A DNA stretch of 64,000 bases from an uncultured Lachnospiraceae bacterium (GTDB lineage: Bacteria; Bacillota; Clostridia; Lachnospirales; Lachnospiraceae): assembly GCA_949878435.1 (NCBI GenBank), contig CATLAK010000017.1, positions 1-64,000 of the forward strand. Direction: 5' to 3'. The position numbers were made by a program, and so were the translations under genes. Shown piece by piece: positions 1 to 7,820 of the stretch (position 1 is the first letter of the stretch; each line of letters opens with the position of its first letter). The notes beneath the pieces were generated by a model. The model was not told where the DNA came from. It did not search any database and saw only the letters and a program-made list of their open reading frames with translations.

Positions 1-238
1 ATAAAACAAGGCAGGGAATACCCGGCATATATGCTCAAAAGTTCGGCGATATACTACAAAATATGAATTTTTCAAGGTACTATAGGAATAGGGGCAAATT
101 TATTTATGGTTTCGACCCCAACATCATTAGATTAAACTATTTATAACACATTAATCAGTAACGCAATGTGCCTGTTCTTAAATATAAATGTTTCATTTTA
201 TTTTGAATTAGCAATATTGTTTTATCGGATTAAGGAAA
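1..238. other. Gene-free left edge with a possible CDS tail
   Basis: No convincing gene is visible. An open frame on the + strand runs in from the window edge and stops with TGA at 64-66 (21 codons); it is too short to identify and could be the tail of a gene outside the window or chance. The rest, up to the hairpin at 239, is AT-rich with no clear promoter or RNA. Confidence 0.3.
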
Positions 239-272
239 TAACCTATCTCGCAATGAGATAGGTTACTTTTTT
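239..272. terminator. Rho-independent terminator hairpin
   Basis: An 11-bp perfect stem (239-249 with 255-265) with a 5-nt loop is followed on the + strand by T6 (267-272). It overlaps the stop codon of the minus-strand hisA-like gene. On the + strand it is a textbook terminator for something entering from the left; on the minus strand the U-tract is weak, so it may work in both directions. Confidence 0.7.
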
Positions 273-1039
273 ATATAAGAAAGCACATCTTCAAATTTCA
301 TACTGCCGCCAAATAAATCTAACGCGCTGCCGATGGTGACATCTATTCTCCCTTTTCCAAGCTCCTTCAGTTTTCGAAGATCCTCAAAATCATGAACACC
401 TCCCGCATAAGTGGTGGGAATATGGCATGCGCTCCCCAGCATAGCTGCCAGCTCCTCTTCAATTCCCTGTGCCTTTCCTTCCACATCCACCGCGTGAACT
501 AAAAATTCGCCGCAGCTTTCGGAAAGTTCCTGTATGGTGTCTTCATCCAACTTTACTTCTGTATACTTCTGCCACCTGTCGGTAACAATGAAATAAGCGC
601 CCTCTCTCTTGCGGCAGCTTAAATCAAGCACAAGATGTTCCCTGCCCGCTGCCAAAATCATTTCCTTTAACCTGTCCTTGCGGAACTGTCCGTCCTTAAA
701 AACATAAGAAGTAACGATTACGTGGGATGCTCCCGCCTTTAAAAAAGCTTCCGCATTGAAAGGATCGATGCCTCCTCCCACCTGAAGCCCTCCCCGGTAC
801 GTGTTAAGCGCCTCTATTGCCTGCGCTCTTGTTTTTCCGTAGTATTCGCTGGAAGAAGGATTTAGCAAAATGACATGTCCGCCCTCCAATTTCTTTTCCT
901 TATAAAGCTGTGCAAAAAATGCGGCGTCCTGCTTTGCCACAAAATTTTCTGATGCCGCATCGCCCTGATCCGTAAGGCTTCCGCCCACAATCTGCTTTAC
1001 TGCGCCATTATGGATATCTATACATGGTCTGAACTTCAT
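263..1039 (-). CDS. hisA: HisA-like ProFAR isomerase (eukaryotic-type)
   Basis: Predicted 1-(5-phosphoribosyl)-5-[(5-phosphoribosylamino)methylideneamino]imidazole-4-carboxamide isomerase, a (beta/alpha)8 enzyme of histidine synthesis. Of 258 residues, the N-terminal FRPCIDIHNG carries the first catalytic-type Asp (D8), VGGGI at 87-91 is a phosphate-binding loop and LVLDLSCRKR holds the second Asp (D139). The sequence resembles the longer eukaryotic-type HisA found in some Clostridia more than classical bacterial HisA. The ATG at 1039 is chosen because AGAGGT lies just upstream; the frame stays open to 1129, but the extra residues are basic and unlike the family. It stands alone: no other his gene is in the window, and its neighbour on the 5' side is divergent. 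Fold and family are fairly sure; the exact role is inferred. Confidence 0.82.
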   Translation of the reverse strand: MKFRPCIDIHNGAVKQIVGGSLTDQGDAASENFVAKQDAAFFAQLYKEKKLEGGHVILLNPSSSEYYGKTRAQAIEALNTYRGGLQVGGGIDPFNAEAFLKAGASHVIVTSYVFKDGQFRKDRLKEMILAAGREHLVLDLSCRKREGAYFIVTDRWQKYTEVKLDEDTIQELSESCGEFLVHAVDVEGKAQGIEEELAAMLGSACHIPTTYAGGVHDFEDLRKLKELGKGRIDVTIGSALDLFGGSMKFEDVLSYIKK

Positions 1040-1170
1040 GGTTTTACCTCTGTATCTCATTTTTGATAGAATTGCATTTATTTTTTCAAGTATACCATAT
1101 TTCTTCTTTTTCCAGAAAATTTCTTTCAAATTTCTTCAAGTATATTTTCATTTTCACTGCGCATAATATC

Positions 1171-1199
1171 ATAAGAACTGACCATCATGCAGTTCTTAT
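1171..1199. promoter_or_regulatory. 10-bp inverted repeat between divergent genes
   Basis: Perfect arms at 1171-1180 and 1190-1199 (ATAAGAACTG / CAGTTCTTAT) around a 9-nt spacer lie in the divergent gap between the hisA-like gene and the lipoprotein gene. There is no U-tract, so an operator or a transcript-end structure is more likely than a terminator. The binding protein is unknown. Confidence 0.4.
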
Positions 1200-1234
1200 A
1201 GATATAGAAGGGAAACTTCAGAATGGAGGGAATT

Positions 1235-1747
1235 ATGAAAAAAATGAGAAAACTGATTTCGGTATCTCTTGTACTCGCAATGCTCTGCATCTTTACAGCC
1301 TGCGGAACCGACAAAAAAAATAATGCGGACGACATGGCAGGAAATACCACCAACAATGCCGCCACAGAAAATAACACAGCCGGAGATGACACCATCACCG
1401 GCTCCACCGCAGGCAGCAACACTGCAACAGATAACGCAGGCGGCAATCTCACAGGAGACAATGCCACTAACGGTGCCGACAACAATAGCGTTACCAACGG
1501 CAATGACACAGGCACTGGCACAAATGGAACGACCAATGGAGACCAGACAAATCAGGACGGCGATTCTATTCTTGATGATGCCGGTAATGCTGTAGGCGAT
1601 GTTGTGGATGATATATCTGACGGCGTCTCCGATATCACAAATGACCTGGTAGGCAATGATGACAATCAGACCACCAACGACAACGGAAACGGCAGCACAA
1701 ACGCCAATACGGACAACAACACAACTACCACGACTGCTAAAAAATAG
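1235..1747 (+). CDS. Low-complexity Asn/Thr/Asp-rich lipoprotein
   Basis: A short basic start and hydrophobic stretch end in a lipobox (FTAC followed by G, Cys about residue 22 from this start), so it should be exported and lipid-anchored. The mature 148 or so residues are almost entirely Asn, Thr, Asp, Gly and Ala, with Thr-Thr-Thr-Thr near the end; no catalytic domain is visible. Such tails often act as extended surface spacers, but that is inference. ATG 1235 is preceded by GGAGGG at good distance and preferred over ATG 1223, which lies inside that site. A strong hairpin follows the stop. The long frame on the opposite strand is a composition artefact. Function unknown. Confidence 0.75.
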   Translation: MKKMRKLISVSLVLAMLCIFTACGTDKKNNADDMAGNTTNNAATENNTAGDDTITGSTAGSNTATDNAGGNLTGDNATNGADNNSVTNGNDTGTGTNGTTNGDQTNQDGDSILDDAGNAVGDVVDDISDGVSDITNDLVGNDDNQTTNDNGNGSTNANTDNNTTTTTAKK

Positions 1748-1754
1748 CACTAAC

Positions 1755-1796
1755 TTTAAAAGGAGGATCGGTCTTTAGGACTGTCCTCCTTTTAAA
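1755..1796. terminator. Bidirectional terminator
   Basis: The stem TTTAAAAGGAGGA (1755-1767) pairs with TCCTCCTTTTAAA (1784-1796) between the convergent lipoprotein gene and fbp. T and A runs flank both arms, so it can stop transcription from either side. Confidence 0.75.
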
Positions 1797-1807
1797 AATG
1801 TCATATC

Positions 1808-3772
1808 TTATTTTTCAACAATTGTTCCGTCCCTATATGCCTGAAGGAGCTGTTCTAACTGTTTGATGCTCTCTTTCAGTTCCGTTCCAATGTCGGTATC
1901 TGCAACTCTGATGCGGACCGGCGCCGTTTCTACGATGGTGGAATCAGAAAAGATATCCGATTCGTGCAATATCGCCGCCTCCATGGATTCAAATGGTTCA
2001 TGGGCAACAAGACGCATGCCGTGGGAATTTGCCACCAGCGTGTACCCTGCGATTCCTGTCTTGCTCTGATATGCCTTGGAAAAACCGCCATCGATGATGA
2101 GCAGTTTGCCGTCACATTTAATGGGCGTCTCCCCCTTTTTCAGTTCCACGGGCACATGTCCGTTGATGATATGGGACTTTTGGGTATCCAGTCCAAATTC
2201 TTTTAAAATGCGGTTTAAAATTTCCTCATCATCCGTCATGGAATAATAGCTGTTCTTTGTCTCCTTGTGGGCTTCCTTATCATCGATAAAGTAACGCTCA
2301 AAGGTAGTCATCTTATCTTTTCCAAAGACCGGTGAATTAGGACCCGCCCAAGTATACCAGATATAATCCTGCGCCTTGCGCATCCCCACTGGATCGTTCT
2401 TGGCATAATACCCTTTTCTGGCATAATTATCCAGCACATCGTACAACGCTCTTCCTCTGTACTTCCTCCCATCTACGCTTACCGACTTGAAATTTCCCTC
2501 TTCATCAAGGGGAACGCAGCCGTGGTAAAGCAGATTGGAATTATGAATCTTGTAAAGACCGCCGTTAGAATAGAGGAAGCGCACATGGCGCTGCAGCTTC
2601 TCACATTTTAAAAATGCCTGCTGCAGTCTCGCCATCACCTGTTCCTCGTCCGGCGTCAAATTGTACGGGTCTTTTGGATCTACCGTGGGAAATTCTGTAT
2701 CCTTCATGGGATATTCTTTTCCGTAGGCGGTCACCGTCTTTTTATCATAATCAATCTTATCAAGCAAAAGTCTGTCATCCATCTCAAACTTGGCATGCTT
2801 TTTGATGATCTGTCCCTCAAGTTTGAACTGCATAATGGCGATTGCCTTATGAATCTTCATGTCCAGGCTTAAATCCTTGGTATTATAATCGGTATTGTAT
2901 TTGATTGCAAAGGCGTCACAGTTTACATCCTGATAAGTATCCAGCGCAAAGGTAGCAAGGGGAATCAGATTGATTCCGTAACCGTCCTCTAACGTATCAA
3001 GGCTTCCATATCTGACTGCAATTCTGATTACCGTGGCAATGCAGGCAAGATGCCCGCAGGCAGCTCCCATCCACACAATATCATGATTTCCCCACTGGAT
3101 ATCCACCGAATGATAGTTCATCAGCGTATCCATAATCACATGGGGTCCAGGTCCTCTGTCATAAATATCCCCCACAATATGGAGATGATCGATTACCAGC
3201 CGCTGAATCAGATTACTTAATGCCACAATAAACTCCGGCGCTCTTCCAATCCTTATGATGGTATGGATGATTTCATTGTAATAGCCTTCTTTATCTGAAA
3301 TATCTGACTTTTCCGTAATCAATTCTTCTATTATATAAGAAAAATCTTTTGGCAGTGCCTTGCGCACTTTTGAGCGGGTATATTTGGATGCGACCCGCTT
3401 GGTGATCTGCACCAGTCTGTGCAGCGTGATCTTATACCAATCCTCAATATTTTCTTCTTCGCGGGCTATAATGTCAAGCTTTTCCTGGGGATAATAAATC
3501 AAGGTTGCCAATGATTTCTTATCCCTGCTGCTCAATGTATTGCCAAACTCCTCATCAATCTGGCGGCGCACGGCACCGGATCCGTTTTTCAGGACATGGT
3601 TGAACTGCTCGTACTCCCCATGAATATCCGTCATAAAATGCTCCGTGCCTTTAGGCAGATTCAAGATTGCCTGAAGATTGATGATCTCTGTTGATGCCGC
3701 GGCAATATTGGGATACTGATTTGCCAGGCTTTTTAAATACTTTAGTTCCATCTGTTGAAGCTCATTTATCAC
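1808..3772 (-). CDS. fbp: Fructose-1,6-bisphosphatase class III
   Basis: Converts fructose-1,6-bisphosphate to fructose-6-phosphate in gluconeogenesis. The 654 residues match the length of the Firmicutes class III enzyme (COG3855 type). Metallophosphatase motifs are all present: MTDIHGEY with D49 and H51, GDIYDRG at 201-207, GNHD at 228-231, then NGHVP and a late GG. The start is GTG at 3772, with GGAAGGGG a few bases upstream; no in-frame ATG is nearby. It lies 45 bp after dapB on the same strand, so it may be read from the lysine-riboswitch promoter, although a separate promoter cannot be excluded. Identity is very sure. Confidence 0.95.
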   Translation of the reverse strand: MINELQQMELKYLKSLANQYPNIAAASTEIINLQAILNLPKGTEHFMTDIHGEYEQFNHVLKNGSGAVRRQIDEEFGNTLSSRDKKSLATLIYYPQEKLDIIAREEENIEDWYKITLHRLVQITKRVASKYTRSKVRKALPKDFSYIIEELITEKSDISDKEGYYNEIIHTIIRIGRAPEFIVALSNLIQRLVIDHLHIVGDIYDRGPGPHVIMDTLMNYHSVDIQWGNHDIVWMGAACGHLACIATVIRIAVRYGSLDTLEDGYGINLIPLATFALDTYQDVNCDAFAIKYNTDYNTKDLSLDMKIHKAIAIMQFKLEGQIIKKHAKFEMDDRLLLDKIDYDKKTVTAYGKEYPMKDTEFPTVDPKDPYNLTPDEEQVMARLQQAFLKCEKLQRHVRFLYSNGGLYKIHNSNLLYHGCVPLDEEGNFKSVSVDGRKYRGRALYDVLDNYARKGYYAKNDPVGMRKAQDYIWYTWAGPNSPVFGKDKMTTFERYFIDDKEAHKETKNSYYSMTDDEEILNRILKEFGLDTQKSHIINGHVPVELKKGETPIKCDGKLLIIDGGFSKAYQSKTGIAGYTLVANSHGMRLVAHEPFESMEAAILHESDIFSDSTIVETAPVRIRVADTDIGTELKESIKQLEQLLQAYRDGTIVEK

Positions 3773-3817
3773 AATACTTCCCCTTCCGCCGTATAAAATC
3801 TGTAAATCTACTTCCTA

Positions 3818-4573
3818 TCAGCCGATTACATGGCTCATATCATAAAGCCCCGCTGACCTGCCCTTTAAGAATTTGGCTGCCTGAATCGCTCCCTTGCCGA
3901 AAACGGCTTTGGAATATGCGGTATGGGAAAAGGTAATCACTTCATCTGCCCCCGCAAAGATCACATCATGATCTCCCACGATCGTACCGCCTCTTACGGC
4001 TGAAAATCCAATTTCCTTCTTGGGGCGCTTCTGCCTTCTTCCGCTTCTGTCATATGCATACTCATATTCATTGCCCAGTACTTCATTAATGGAATCGCCA
4101 AGCGCCAGAGCTGTGCCGCTGGGTGCGTCTACCTTCAATTTATGATGCTTTTCCACGATCTCGATATCAAATCCTGCCGGCTCTAAGACAGCCGTCGCCT
4201 CCTTAAGGAGCTTAAGCAGCATATTGATTCCAAGAGACATATTGGCTGACTTTAAGATTGCCACCTTCTTTGAAGCCTCCTCCACCTTTGCAAGCTGCTC
4301 CGGGCTAAGACCGGTGGTGCAAAGGACACAGGGAATCTGCTCCTTCACACAGTAATCCAAAAGACCGTCCACAGCAGGCGCCGCGCTGAAATCAATGATC
4401 ACGTCTGCTTTAACGGTACACTCACTGATATCCTTGAACACAGGAAAGGGATTTTTCCCTTCGTCAAAAGCATCCACGCCGGCTGCCAGGGTGATTTCTT
4501 CATCGCCTGCGATCAGTCCGACAATGGTCTGCCCCATCTTGCCATTACATCCATGCATGATTACACTTGTCAT
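3818..4573 (-). CDS. dapB: 4-hydroxy-tetrahydrodipicolinate reductase
   Basis: NAD(P)H-dependent second step of the diaminopimelate/lysine branch. The N-terminal Rossmann motif HGCNGKMG (7-14) and the substrate-binding segment EKHHKLKVDAPSGTA (141-155) identify the family, and 251 residues is typical. It follows dapA by 38 bp with an AGGAGGCG-like site before the ATG, so the two form an operon controlled by the lysine riboswitch upstream of dapA. Confidence 0.96.
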   Translation of the reverse strand: MTSVIMHGCNGKMGQTIVGLIAGDEEITLAAGVDAFDEGKNPFPVFKDISECTVKADVIIDFSAAPAVDGLLDYCVKEQIPCVLCTTGLSPEQLAKVEEASKKVAILKSANMSLGINMLLKLLKEATAVLEPAGFDIEIVEKHHKLKVDAPSGTALALGDSINEVLGNEYEYAYDRSGRRQKRPKKEIGFSAVRGGTIVGDHDVIFAGADEVITFSHTAYSKAVFGKGAIQAAKFLKGRSAGLYDMSHVIG

Positions 4574-4611
4574 AAAACGCCTCCTATTTATCAGGTTTAA
4601 CTAAATTTCAT

Positions 4612-5496
4612 TTATAAAATTCCGTAATCCTTCATTGCCTTTTCCAGTTTAACTACATTTTCTTCTTCCATCTCTGTAAGAGGCGGACGCAGAGTCCCTG
4701 CTTCCTTTCCCATCAGGTTAAGCGCTTTCTTTACAGGAATGGGATTTACCTCGCAAAACAACGCATTGCAAAGGGGAATCGCACGCAGCTGCTCCTTGCA
4801 GCTTCCCTCAACATCGCCCTCAAAGAACTTTGCGCAGATATCGTGGGTCTGCTTAGGCGCCACGTTGGACAATACCGATATAACGCCTTTTCCCCCCAGC
4901 GCAAGGAGCGGTACTATCTGGTCGTCATTACCGGAATATAAATCTACTTTTCCCTTGGCAAGCGCCATCAGTTTGACCACCTGAGCGATATTTCCGCTGG
5001 CTTCCTTTACCCCCACGATATTGTCAACATCCGTACACAGCCTCACTACCGTCTCAGGTGCAATATTGCAGCCTGTACGGCTGGGCACATTGTAGAGGAT
5101 ACAGGGAATCTTCACTGCATCTGCAATTGTCTTGTAATGCTTGTAGAGCCCGTTCTGGGTCGCCTTATTATAATAGGGAGAAACCAAAAGCAGCCCGTCT
5201 GCGCCGTACTTTTCTGCCTCCGTAGAAAGATATACCGCAGTTTCCGTACAATTTGAGCCTGTTCCGGCTACCACGGGAATCCGCCCTGCAACTTTCTCCA
5301 CACAATATTTAATCACATCAAGATGCTCCTCATGGGTCAGCGTAGATGACTCCCCCGTCGTCCCGCATACAATGATCGCGTCTGTCCCGCCTGAAATCTG
5401 ATCCTCGATCATCTGTGCAAACTTTTCATAATTTACCGTTCCATCCGCCTTAAAAGGTGTGACGATTGCAACACCTGCGCCTGTAAAAATTGCCAT
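4612..5496 (-). CDS. dapA: 4-hydroxy-tetrahydrodipicolinate synthase
   Basis: Condenses pyruvate with aspartate semialdehyde, the first committed step to diaminopimelate and lysine. The 294-residue TIM barrel has GTTGES (45-50), the catalytic Tyr in LYNVPSRTG (Y135) and the Schiff-base Lys in VGVKEAS (K164). The ribosome binding site AAAGGAGGAG begins right at the end of the U-tract of the riboswitch terminator, so the leader decision directly precedes translation. First gene of a dapA-dapB(-fbp) run. Confidence 0.97.
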   Translation of the reverse strand: MAIFTGAGVAIVTPFKADGTVNYEKFAQMIEDQISGGTDAIIVCGTTGESSTLTHEEHLDVIKYCVEKVAGRIPVVAGTGSNCTETAVYLSTEAEKYGADGLLLVSPYYNKATQNGLYKHYKTIADAVKIPCILYNVPSRTGCNIAPETVVRLCTDVDNIVGVKEASGNIAQVVKLMALAKGKVDLYSGNDDQIVPLLALGGKGVISVLSNVAPKQTHDICAKFFEGDVEGSCKEQLRAIPLCNALFCEVNPIPVKKALNLMGKEAGTLRPPLTEMEEENVVKLEKAMKDYGIL

Positions 5497-5511
5497 ATCT
5501 TCTCCTCCTTT

Positions 5512-5543
5512 AAAAAAATCGGTGCACTTGTATGCGCACCGAC
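5512..5543 (-). terminator. Lysine riboswitch expression-platform terminator
   Basis: On the minus strand GTCGGTGCGC pairs with GTGCACCGAT around a short loop and is followed by T7. It ends 15 bp before the dapA start. Lysine binding to the upstream aptamer is expected to favour this hairpin. Confidence 0.85.
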
Positions 5544-5741
5544 TACTCTAGATACCTCTTCATCGGATAGCGCCCCATCAGTAACTGATGACAGTCATAC
5601 AGTTATTCACTGCATGCCCAAGAATCTGATTCCAGTGTATTCAAACTCTTTCGGCGTATTTTCCTTTCATTTTTCTTCCACTGTGCCTGTCACATCCAAA
5701 AAATTACTCATAAAACACGCAACCTCTACCTCTAAATCCTG
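5512..5741 (-). promoter_or_regulatory. Lysine riboswitch (L box) upstream of dapA
   Basis: Read on the minus strand, the leader contains the conserved L-box blocks in order: GGTAGAGGTTGCG, ATGAGTAA, GAAAAATGAAAGG, CGCCGAAAGAG, GGGCATGCAGTGAATAACTG, ACTGTCATC and GGGCGCTATCC. The outer helix P1 pairs GGTAG (plus 5726-5730) with CTATC (plus 5566-5570). The aptamer is followed by an intrinsic terminator and then dapA. The arrangement matches the transcription-attenuating lysC/dapA leaders of Firmicutes: high lysine should switch dapA-dapB off. Confidence 0.94.
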
Positions 5742-5783
5742 TGAAATTACCATGCCGCAGAATCTCTTTCCTAACGGTCTTAT

Positions 5784-5813
5784 AATATAAAAACATCATA
5801 GCACCATGTGCAA
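5784..5813 (-). promoter_or_regulatory. Candidate sigma-A promoter of the dapA leader
   Basis: On the minus strand TTGCAC (5808-5813) and TATATT (5784-5789) are 18 bp apart, about 40 bp upstream of the aptamer. Placement is right for the riboswitch transcript; boxes are moderate. Confidence 0.5.
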
Positions 5814-5867
5814 TTGCTGTCAACGCACAGATGCTATGATTTTATGCTTATCATTTTGCAAAAGATG

Positions 5868-6362
5868 CTACTGTCCATACTTGATCGTCTCAATCCTTGA
5901 AACCTCATCTGCCAGCATGCAGATCTCATCATTCAAAGAAATCCCCGTCAAAATGACATCCGTTTCCTCATCCCTCACCTGCAGCAGATTTTTAAGTTCC
6001 TCTGCCGTGATAATGTTATTGTCAATCAATCCTAAGATTTCATCAAGTATCAGCAGATCGCACTCTCCTGTTGCAAGGACCTTCTTTGCAAAATTGATTC
6101 CGTTCTTGATGTTGATCACTTCTTCCGTCTTCTTTTCTTCAGAAAGTTCAAAAAAATTTACATCTGATTTTTCAAAACGGAAAACTTTGATTTCCGGTTC
6201 AAGCCTGCGTATAAACTCTGTGTCTGCAAGCCCCTTCCCCTTCAAAAACTGGATAATCACCACGCTTTTTCCCAAAGCGGCAGTAATCACTGCCCTGCCT
6301 AATGCTGCCGGCGACTTTCCATGTCCATCTCCACTGTATATATGTACCGATCCCTGTCTCAT
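5868..6362 (-). CDS. cobO: Corrinoid adenosyltransferase, CobO/BtuR type
   Basis: Predicted ATP:cob(I)alamin (or cobyrinic acid a,c-diamide) adenosyltransferase. The P-loop-like GDGHGKSPAALG sits at residues 11-22 and DLLILDEILG is the Walker B-like segment; 164 residues fits the CobA/CobO/BtuR family. It provides the adenosyl group for coenzyme B12. It stands apart from other cobalamin genes here, though a FecCD/BtuC-like system and a cysG-type gene lie 14-18 kb to the right. Whether it serves salvage or de novo synthesis cannot be told from sequence. Confidence 0.85.
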   Translation of the reverse strand: MRQGSVHIYSGDGHGKSPAALGRAVITAALGKSVVIIQFLKGKGLADTEFIRRLEPEIKVFRFEKSDVNFFELSEEKKTEEVINIKNGINFAKKVLATGECDLLILDEILGLIDNNIITAEELKNLLQVRDEETDVILTGISLNDEICMLADEVSRIETIKYGQ

Positions 6363-6487
6363 AAATACACCTCATATGAATATTTGACTGAAGTTATTGC
6401 AATCATATCATAGCAGTGTATAAAAATCAACATTTATCCGTTTCAGCTGCATTCACAGGATAATTTCCAGCCTTTTGACCTTGCCGT

Positions 6488-7117
6488 CTACTCTTCGACC
6501 AGCTCCAGCTTGCTCACGGAAACCTCATATGCGATCCTCTTTTCGGCATCCTCGTCAGACAGCCTCTTCATATATTCACGGCTCTGTATCCTGCCCCATA
6601 TCTCACATCTGGTTCCCACTGAAAAGTTACTTGCAAATCTTGCGTTCCTTCCCCAGCAGATACAGGGGATATAATCACTCTTTCCGTATGGTCTGTTCAC
6701 GGCAAGCAGTAGATCAGCAATCTCCCTCCCAAGAGGCGTCTTCCGGTAAATCGGCTCTTTGCAAATGTAACCGTCCAAGTAGATTTGATTGGTCTTAGAA
6801 CTCTCCGGCGTTTCTTCCACAAACTCGATTTCCCTTGCAAATACGGAAAGCACCAGCCTGTTCTTGCGCTCCTCATGGCGGTTATAAGAGCGGAACTGCC
6901 CCTGGACCATGATATTCAGCCCCTTATAATCCTCCTCCACATCAATCAGGCGCTCAGATACCATCAATGGAATTATATCACTGGAATCACTTAACCTTGG
7001 TACGTTGACATCTACCATATAAAAGCCTTCCCCGAAAATTTCATGGCTGAATACAAAATCACTTACGACTTCCCCCATGATTACCACCTGGTTGTTTTCA
7101 ATTACCTTATCTGTCAT
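6488..7117 (-). CDS. Single-stranded DNA-binding protein-like, two OB regions
   Basis: The C-terminal half, from about residue 110, has the typical OB-fold string GREIADLLLAVNR, then YIPCICWGRNARFA and EIWGRIQSREY, as in SSB/PriB-like proteins of Clostridia. The N-terminal half (VIMGEVVSDFVFSHEIFGEGFY) looks like a second, diverged OB unit. The usual acidic SSB tail ending DDIPF is absent; it ends KLELVEE. Length 209. It probably binds single-stranded DNA as an accessory rather than the main SSB. The start follows a GGAG-like site. Terminator not clear. Just upstream of it begins the large palindrome region. Confidence 0.7.
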   Translation of the reverse strand: MTDKVIENNQVVIMGEVVSDFVFSHEIFGEGFYMVDVNVPRLSDSSDIIPLMVSERLIDVEEDYKGLNIMVQGQFRSYNRHEERKNRLVLSVFAREIEFVEETPESSKTNQIYLDGYICKEPIYRKTPLGREIADLLLAVNRPYGKSDYIPCICWGRNARFASNFSVGTRCEIWGRIQSREYMKRLSDEDAEKRIAYEVSVSKLELVEE

Positions 7118-7240
7118 TTTAGTTCTCCCTTCTTACTCCTTAAGAATTTTTTCCTGTCACGTATTACTATTTATATGAAAAAAATTTGAAATCAGAACTG
7201 TCATTTATCGCGAAGTTCGACATAAGGAGAGGGGGAGGAG

Positions 7241-7643
7241 GGATTCAGGGATGGGGAAGTTTGATGGGAGCAGAACAGGGCGGGGATGGGCAGGCGGATG
7301 CAGCATGGGACAGAGGAGGGCTACGGGCAGGCGGCGGTGTATAATATCGTTTCAAGTCTCCTCTTAAAATTGGATTTCACTAACAGAATGTATATATGCA
7401 CTTCAAGGCGGTCGGGTCGGATCCAGGCGGCATCCGTGCCGCTTGGCTCCTAAAATCGCCATCCATGGCGATTTTACCCTGGATTTTCCAACATTCTGTA
7501 AGTGAAATTGCCAATTTTTCGCAAAGACTTGAAACGATATTATACACCGCCGCCTGCCCGTAGCCCTCCTCTGTCCCATGCTGCATCCGCCTGCCCATCC
7601 CCGCCCTGTTCTGCTCCCATCAAACTTCCCCATCCCTGAATCC
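7241..7643. repeat. Giant nested palindrome, copy 1
   Basis: Bases 7241-7359 and 7525-7643 are perfect reverse complements over 119 bp. The inner 15 bp of the arms are shared with copy 2; the outer 104 bp are unique to this copy. The interior loop carries further nested stems (see the core element). The arms are G-rich on the left and C-rich on the right. Frames that look like proteins here are mirror images of one another and not genes. Such a long perfect palindrome with a non-coding centre is rare in bacterial DNA. Confidence 0.9.
7345..7539 (-). mobile_element. ~195-bp core element, copy 1 (MITE-like)
   Basis: Bounded by 15-bp terminal inverted repeats (TATCGTTTCAAGTCT / AGACTTGAAACGATA). 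Inside, AAAATTGG pairs with CCAATTTT, ATTTCACT.ACAGAATGT pairs across the element, and two hairpins follow: AAAATCGCCAT/ATGGCGATTTT, and a GCGGCA/TGCCGC stem. The same element occurs inverted at 7941-8136 with scattered substitutions. No transposase is in the window. It could be a non-autonomous mobile element or a structured RNA; strand is set so that copy 2 reads +. Confidence 0.7.
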
Positions 7644-7820
7644 TTCCAGCCCTCCACTCTTTTGCCAGCCTTCCGTCCAATATCTTCGTATGTATAGTCT
7701 GACATAGTATGATATAGTGTAAGTCATAGTAATATAATGCAATTTGATATAAATTTACAAGGCTTAGCTAAATTCTGGATGTGAAAAATGTAACGGCTTG
7801 TAGGAAATCCGGCGAAGCCG
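7644..7820. other. AT-rich spacer between the two palindromes
   Basis: AT-rich, with loosely repeated TAGTATGATATAGT-like words around 7690-7740. No gene, promoter or terminator could be supported. Confidence 0.4.

Noticed and set aside
1-66. C-terminal end of a coding gene at the left edge
   Set aside because: Only 21 codons without a recognisable motif; not enough to call a gene.
1196-1750. Long frame opposite the lipoprotein gene
   Set aside because: Cys/Val/Ile-rich product without a start signal; it mirrors the Asn/Thr/Asp codons of the lipoprotein.
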